The position numbers and the translations under genes were made by a program. Shown here one piece after another: positions 7,055-10,093 of a stretch of DNA of 10,093 nucleotides. The notes under the pieces are model-generated. The model worked only from the letters and a program-made list of their open reading frames with translations, was not told the origin of the DNA and did not search any database. The DNA comes from an uncultured Treponema sp. GTDB taxonomy: Bacteria; Spirochaetota; Spirochaetia; Treponematales; Treponemataceae. Location: positions 1 through 10,093 of the forward strand of contig NZ_CALHGC010000088.1 in the NCBI RefSeq assembly GCF_938029485.1, read 5' to 3'. Each line of letters begins with the position of its first letter. Within the stretch, counting starts at the first letter, position 1.

Positions 7055-8521
7055 TTATTCCAATAACCGTCGGGCACGGCGCTGCAGTGCCCCCTGCTTT
7101 TCGTCCTGTGCAATAGCTTCCACAAGCACGCGGGCATCCGCCGGAGTGTTTGTCTTAAACATATCAAGCCCGATACTCTTGGTTAACACATCGTCGCTCT
7201 GCAAGAAAGCTTTGCAGATTTCCGCCGTTGCGGTATTTTCGATTTTTGCAATTTCTTTACCGAACTCGTACCGCAGTTTTTTTTGCTTGTTTTCCCTTAC
7301 CGTTGCCAGCACCACCGTATCCAAATCGGCTGCAAGTGCCGTAGAATTATGCTTCAGCACCGCACTTAGGATTGTAACCCGCAATTTTTCACCCTTTTTA
7401 GAATCACGAAACGTTTCGGCAAGCCATATATTCCCTTCTGCCGTGTTCAATACCGCCAGCGTTTCTACCGCCGCAAACCGAACCGCATCCGTAGGGTCAT
7501 ACTTTGCACGATACAGCACATACGGAGCCGCTTCCCGCATCGCGGTCTCTTGTACGGTTTTTAAGGCTTCGAGCCGTACTTTATAATAACTGTCTTTAAA
7601 TCCCTGCAAAATAACCTGCCGCGTTTCGTCCGTATCGAAAGACGCAGCTCCCCGTATTGCCGCTTCCCGCAACTGAGGCTCCGGCTGCTCGAAAAACGCT
7701 GCCAGCAGAGGCACAATATCGGGGTTTCCCATTTGGGCAAGCCCTGCAATAGCACTGGAGCGGACATAGACGTTTTCATTTTCGTCCTGCGCCCGTTCCA
7801 ACAAAAAATCACGCGTATCTTCGCTGTGCAGTTTTTCGAGCGCAGCCATGATCGTCTGCTTTAAAATAAGTTCCTGTTTTGCATCGTCGATTGTCAGACT
7901 GTCAAAATAGCCGGCTAAAAAAGAGGCCGTTTCATCGCTACCGATTTCGCCCAACACGGAAACCGTTTCCGCACCGTATTCCGCTGTATTTTGGATTAAT
8001 ATGTTCTGCAACGCTTCGTTTAAGGCGGGGGTAAGTTCCGGCTTTACCGCAGCAAGGTAAGACAGCGCCGCCTTTATCAACGTCCGCTGTTGAGCCTCAT
8101 AATCTTCCAATACGGCAACCGCAGCTTCCGTCAGCTGAGCATCCTCGTATTTTTGATACAGACCGAAAAGACCTTCGCGCACGGCGGGACTCTTTGTTTC
8201 CGTAAAAAGGCGGTTAAAATCACCTTGCAGTGTTTCAAAATCCTTCTTGTCGACCTTATTTACGACCTCAAGTATTTCGGATTCCAGTCCGTACTGCAAT
8301 GCTTGGCGGGCTTTTTCAATCTCATCAAGTTCTTGTTTTTCCTCTTCCGGTTTTTCATCCCCGTTTTTCCGAGCATCCTGTTCTTGCTTTATTTCCTGCG
8401 GTGCAGCTCTATCATTCTTTACTTTTGACGGCGAAGAAGATGCAGTATCGTCGGCAGCCAAGCATACCGGCACCGCAATGCTCGACACTGCGACCATCAT
8501 CATAAAAACAAGTTTTTTCAT
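7055..8521 (-). CDS. Exported HEAT-repeat protein
   Basis: The predicted protein has 488 residues. The ATG at 8521 is preceded by AGGAG with 6-nt spacing. The N-terminus MKKLVFMMMVAVSSIAVPVCLA is a signal peptide, probably cut near Ala22/Ala23. A Cys at position 20 does not sit in a good lipobox, so a lipoprotein is less likely. A charged Lys/Glu/Asp-rich linker follows (about 24-75). From about 100 to the end the protein is a series of paired helices with HEAT/PBS-lyase character, for example VYVRSSAIAGLAQMGNPDIV (251-270), LREAAIRGAASF (284-295), KVRLEALKTV (314-323) and AVRFAAVETLAVLN (346-359). Such superhelices bind other proteins, so a periplasmic scaffold role is inferred. I recognise no enzymatic motif. 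It converges on the aldolase gene. Confidence 0.82.
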   Translation of the reverse strand: MKKLVFMMMVAVSSIAVPVCLAADDTASSSPSKVKNDRAAPQEIKQEQDARKNGDEKPEEEKQELDEIEKARQALQYGLESEILEVVNKVDKKDFETLQGDFNRLFTETKSPAVREGLFGLYQKYEDAQLTEAAVAVLEDYEAQQRTLIKAALSYLAAVKPELTPALNEALQNILIQNTAEYGAETVSVLGEIGSDETASFLAGYFDSLTIDDAKQELILKQTIMAALEKLHSEDTRDFLLERAQDENENVYVRSSAIAGLAQMGNPDIVPLLAAFFEQPEPQLREAAIRGAASFDTDETRQVILQGFKDSYYKVRLEALKTVQETAMREAAPYVLYRAKYDPTDAVRFAAVETLAVLNTAEGNIWLAETFRDSKKGEKLRVTILSAVLKHNSTALAADLDTVVLATVRENKQKKLRYEFGKEIAKIENTATAEICKAFLQSDDVLTKSIGLDMFKTNTPADARVLVEAIAQDEKQGALQRRARRLLE

Positions 8522-8708
8522 TCAACGCTCCTGCTTCCATTATCGGAATTTCAAAATGCTACGTTTAAGACCCGCCGCTATTTTATATAAAAATCGTAAA
8601 GACCGCAATTAACAGAGAATAGGGTTTCAGCTTGTTAGCCGTATATTTGAGATATTCACGAAGTTATCAAGTTTGCCGGAAATTCCAGCAAACGTATACC
8701 GTAAGGCA
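8522..8708. other. Intergenic region upstream of the HEAT-repeat gene
   Basis: This stretch should hold the promoter of the HEAT-repeat gene. On the minus strand a TATATA about 75 nt upstream of the ATG, with TTAATT 17 nt before it, is the best but weak candidate. A frame open from 8632 continues into the rpn remnant but starts with TTG and has no ribosome binding site, so I do not regard it as coding before 8764. No RNA gene is recognised. Confidence 0.3.
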
Positions 8709-8737
8709 TTGCATTTTAAACTTTGATACCGTATACT
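8709..8737 (+). promoter_or_regulatory. Candidate promoter of the truncated rpn gene
   Basis: TTGCAT (8709-8714) and TATACT (8732-8737) are separated by 17 nt. The expected start near 8744 is about 20 nt before the codon at 8764 where the homologous coding region begins, and AAGGTG (8750-8755) lies between them as a plausible ribosome binding site. Confidence 0.4.
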
Positions 8738-8763
8738 TTATACGTATTGAAGGTGAAGTCCAA

Positions 8764-9063
8764 ATAACACTTACAAACGATTACGCTTTCAAACGCTTCT
8801 TAGGTTCGGAAGAGAATAAGCCCATATTGCAGAATCTCCTTGAGTGCATTCTTGATATCCCTACTGAAAATATTAGCAATCTTGAGCTGATGGATAAAGA
8901 ACTGGCGAAAGAAGACTTGGAGGATAAAACCGGTATCCTTGATGTAAAGCTAAGACTAACAAACGGTACAGTTATTGATATTGAAATCTCGTTTTCCGAT
9001 AGACGTCCGTGTCTATCGGAAAACACGAGTTTTGCCATTTGGCAAAACATCGCTGCTGCTTGA
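8764..9063 (+). pseudogene. Rpn-family (PD-(D/E)XK) nuclease remnant, truncated
   Basis: The frame encodes TLTNDYAFKRFLGSEENKP, the typical start of Rpn recombination-promoting nuclease/putative transposase proteins (PDDEXK_2), followed by EDKTGILDVKLRLTNGTVID and IDIEI. The Asp of ILDVK and the Glu of IDIEI fit the PD-(D/E)XK core. Homology stops at about 8990. The remaining 24 codons to the TGA at 9061-9063 run through hairpins of the adjacent array, so the usual Gln after IEI and everything beyond it are missing. Family members are generally about 250-320 residues; only about 75 remain. No ATG is present: the codon at the expected start is ATA (8764-8766), preceded by AAGGTG with 8-nt spacing, which looks like a mutated ATG. 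I call it a broken gene; expression of a short peptide is possible but unlikely to be active. Confidence 0.72.
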
Positions 9064-9090
9064 AACCACCGCCATCCATGGCGGTTCTGA
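8991..9090 (+). repeat. Hairpin unit A
   Basis: The long hairpin is 8991-9024 (stem GTTTTCCGATAGAC, loop GTCCGT). The middle hairpin is 9029-9048 (stem GTTTTGCC, loop ATTT). The short hairpin is 9068-9085 (stem ACCGCC, loop ATCCAT). The unit ends with TCTGA at 9086-9090. It begins directly after the IDIEI codons of the rpn remnant. Confidence 0.85.
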
Positions 9091-9125
9091 AAAGCTTTTT
9101 GCCGTAAGCCTTTTGCAAATAGCCT

Positions 9126-9222
9126 GTTGACCAGTGTACCTCCTTGTACACTGGTCAACGACGAGTTTTTCTCGCGAAAAACTCGCTACTGCTCAATCCA
9201 CGGACATCCTTGTCCGTTCTGA
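9126..9222 (+). repeat. Hairpin unit B
   Basis: The long hairpin is 9126-9159 (stem GTTGACCAGTGTAC, loop CTCCTT). The middle hairpin is 9162-9185 (stem CGAGTTTTTC, loop TCGC). The short hairpin is 9200-9217 (stem ACGGAC, loop ATCCTT). The unit ends with TCTGA at 9218-9222. A 35-nt spacer separates it from unit A. Confidence 0.85.
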
Positions 9223-9236
9223 TACGTTGAGGATTT

Positions 9237-9334
9237 TCAGTAGCGGCACGGATGCCGCTGGTTATATCAGAAGCGATGTTTCAGCGATGCTGAAACTCGC
9301 TGCCAAAAGTGTACAAGGATGTACACTTTTGGCA
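9237..9334 (-). repeat. Hairpin unit C, inverted copy
   Basis: Read on the minus strand, the long hairpin is 9334-9301 (stem TGCCAAAAGTGTAC, loop ATCCTT). The middle hairpin is 9296-9278 (stem GTTTCAGC, loop ATC, with outer AGCGA/TCGCT pairing and one bulge). The short hairpin is 9259-9242 (stem AGCGGC, loop ATCCGT). The unit ends with ACTGA. The inner GTGTAC/GTACAC of its long stem matches unit B. Confidence 0.8.
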
Positions 9335-9376
9335 AGGCAACGAAGTAGATGCGTCGTATATTTTCAAAAGGTATAT

Positions 9377-9406
9377 TTGACAGAACTAGGCGTTTCCAAC
9401 TATACT
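9377..9406 (+). promoter_or_regulatory. Strong sigma70-like promoter of the membrane protein gene
   Basis: A perfect -35 TTGACA (9377-9382), an 18-nt spacer and TATACT (9401-9406) make this one of the best promoter matches in the window. The expected transcription start (about 9412-9414) is only 2-4 nt before the ATG at 9416. It lies 43 bp beyond the hairpin array. Confidence 0.7.
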
Positions 9407-9415
9407 AATCACGAT

Positions 9416-10093
9416 ATGACAATAGCCGGACGTAATAGAATCTTAATTTTCGGTATTTGTATTACTGCGCTCATGGTAATCGGAAGCATAAGCTGCTGTA
9501 TTGTTATTGTTGCGCATAATTTGCTTGCGAAGTTGCCGACAGTCTCGGAAAGTACTTTTCAGTTATTTAGACTTCCGTTTTTTGCCTATAATAATTATGC
9601 AGCCATGATCGGTATCGCAGCATTTCCGCTAATAGCATTGGCACTGCTTGTTTGTATTTTCTTTCTTTTCGAAAAAACTCATGCTCTTGAGATTTCTTTT
9701 TTTGGCTTGTTTATTTTCGCACTGTCTGTTGAAGCATTACAGCTCCTTTTTCCGTTGCAAGAACGGTATCCGCTATTGACCGTTTTTATGGCTTCCGTTG
9801 CACGGATTATTTTCTTCTTTCGGTTTGGAGCCTGCTTGGCGCTTTTAACTTCAAGCCTCTTTGCCCATAAAACTTTTACGCGGGAAACGGGATCTATTAT
9901 TTTCTTGCTGAGTTTTATCGCGTTTGCATTGTCTCATGTTATTCCGATCGATACCATTCAAGTGGTCTCGTTTTTCTCATTTTCTCGCTCCTATCGCTAT
10001 CTCCTTTATTCCTTTAGCGGGATTGTCTGTGCGTTGGCGGTAGTATCGTTTTTACTGGTCGGTATTTATCGCAGCATTACCGAGTACCGGAAG
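9416..10093 (+). CDS. Polytopic membrane protein of unknown function (3' end outside the window)
   Basis: The frame is open from ATG 9416 to the last base of the window (226 codons) with no stop codon. It contains about six hydrophobic helices at roughly residues 8-36, 61-85, 91-112, 120-150, 159-175 and 193-217. Basic residues cluster in loops, including HKTFTRETG (151-159) and the stretch after the last helix, IYRSITEYRK. I do not recognise the family. The arrangement of six helices ending in a basic segment would fit the membrane part of a sensor or regulatory protein whose soluble domain lies beyond the window, but this is speculation. No Shine-Dalgarno sequence precedes the ATG, and the promoter is so close that the mRNA may be leaderless. 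The next in-frame ATG (9473) also lacks a ribosome binding site. Confidence 0.72.
   Translation, partial: MTIAGRNRILIFGICITALMVIGSISCCIVIVAHNLLAKLPTVSESTFQLFRLPFFAYNNYAAMIGIAAFPLIALALLVCIFFLFEKTHALEISFFGLFIFALSVEALQLLFPLQERYPLLTVFMASVARIIFFFRFGACLALLTSSLFAHKTFTRETGSIIFLLSFIAFALSHVIPIDTIQVVSFFSFSRSYRYLLYSFSGIVCALAVVSFLLVGIYRSITEYRK

Larger units (their letters stand above)
8991..9334. repeat. Composite hairpin array of three homologous units
   Basis: Nine stem-loops occupy this 344-bp stretch. They resolve into three units of 97-100 nt, each ordered long hairpin (14-bp perfect stem, 6-nt loop), middle hairpin with flanks CGAGTTT and AAAC(A)TCGCTnCTG, a linker ending in CC, short hairpin (6-bp stem, 6-nt loop), and nCTGA. 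Units A and B are direct repeats; unit C is inverted. Stem sequences differ between units while the pairing stays perfect; loops and linkers are conserved, the loops as variants of ATCCNT. No convincing protein is encoded here. It resembles a non-autonomous palindromic mobile repeat more than a CRISPR, REP or integron array, but I cannot assign it to a named family. Confidence 0.85.

Noticed and set aside
8539..8544. GATAAT as the -10 of the HEAT-repeat gene
   Set aside because: The implied start would fall inside the AGGAG ribosome binding site (8528-8532), destroying it.
8781..9158. 125-codon minus-strand reading frame through the rpn remnant and hairpins
   Set aside because: It is antisense to recognisable rpn coding sequence and its start region lies inside a hairpin. 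Its openness follows from the palindromes.
9126..9159. Integron attC site (outer GTTGACC/GGTCAAC)
   Set aside because: The ends are in the wrong orientation for RYYYAAC...GTTRRRY, the stem has no extrahelical bases, and no integrase or cassette gene is present.
8991..9334. CRISPR array
   Set aside because: There are no identical repeats separated by uniform unique spacers. Here the unit is ~98 nt, one copy is inverted, and the variable parts are the two arms of perfect stems.

Overview
The window looks like a stretch of a spirochaete chromosome, most likely an oral Treponema. The clues are moderate GC, an ApbE-type flavin lipoprotein like the treponemal Ftp, a Gram-positive-like class I fructose-bisphosphate aldolase, and a truncated Rpn-type nuclease gene. 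The genus is inferred from protein character; no marker gene confirms it.

Layout. Positions 1-303 (+) hold the C-terminal end of a TPR protein. Positions 383-5917 (-) hold a probable three-gene operon. Read in transcription order it encodes a 1197-residue cytoplasmic GH13 alpha-amylase-family enzyme, an ApbE-type FAD:protein FMN transferase lipoprotein that starts 4 nt after the GH13 stop codon, and a TIGR03943/DUF1980 membrane protein. A good sigma70-like promoter (TTCACA-17-TATAAT) sits upstream of the operon. Positions 6114-7001 (+) hold class I fructose-bisphosphate aldolase, divergent from the operon. Positions 7055-8521 (-) hold an exported HEAT-repeat protein that converges on the aldolase gene. 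An 18-bp perfect AT-only palindrome lies between these two genes.

The right end is accessory in character. A truncated Rpn-family (PD-(D/E)XK) nuclease gene breaks off immediately after its IDIEI catalytic motif, at the first hairpin of a dense array (8991-9334). I resolve this array into three homologous units of 97-100 nt, two direct and one inverted. Each unit has a 34-nt hairpin (14-bp perfect stem, 6-nt loop), a middle hairpin with conserved flanks, and an 18-nt hairpin (6-bp stem, 6-nt loop). The stem sequences differ between units but stay perfectly complementary, while the loops (mostly ATCCNT) and linkers are conserved. This array is the most unusual object in the window.

After the array comes a strong promoter (TTGACA-18-TATACT) whose predicted start site falls almost on the ATG of a polytopic membrane protein (9416 to the window end), suggesting a leaderless mRNA. 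The aldolase and the GH13 enzyme both fit sugar and storage-glucan metabolism. The remaining genes concern flavinylation and envelope functions and share no obvious single pathway.
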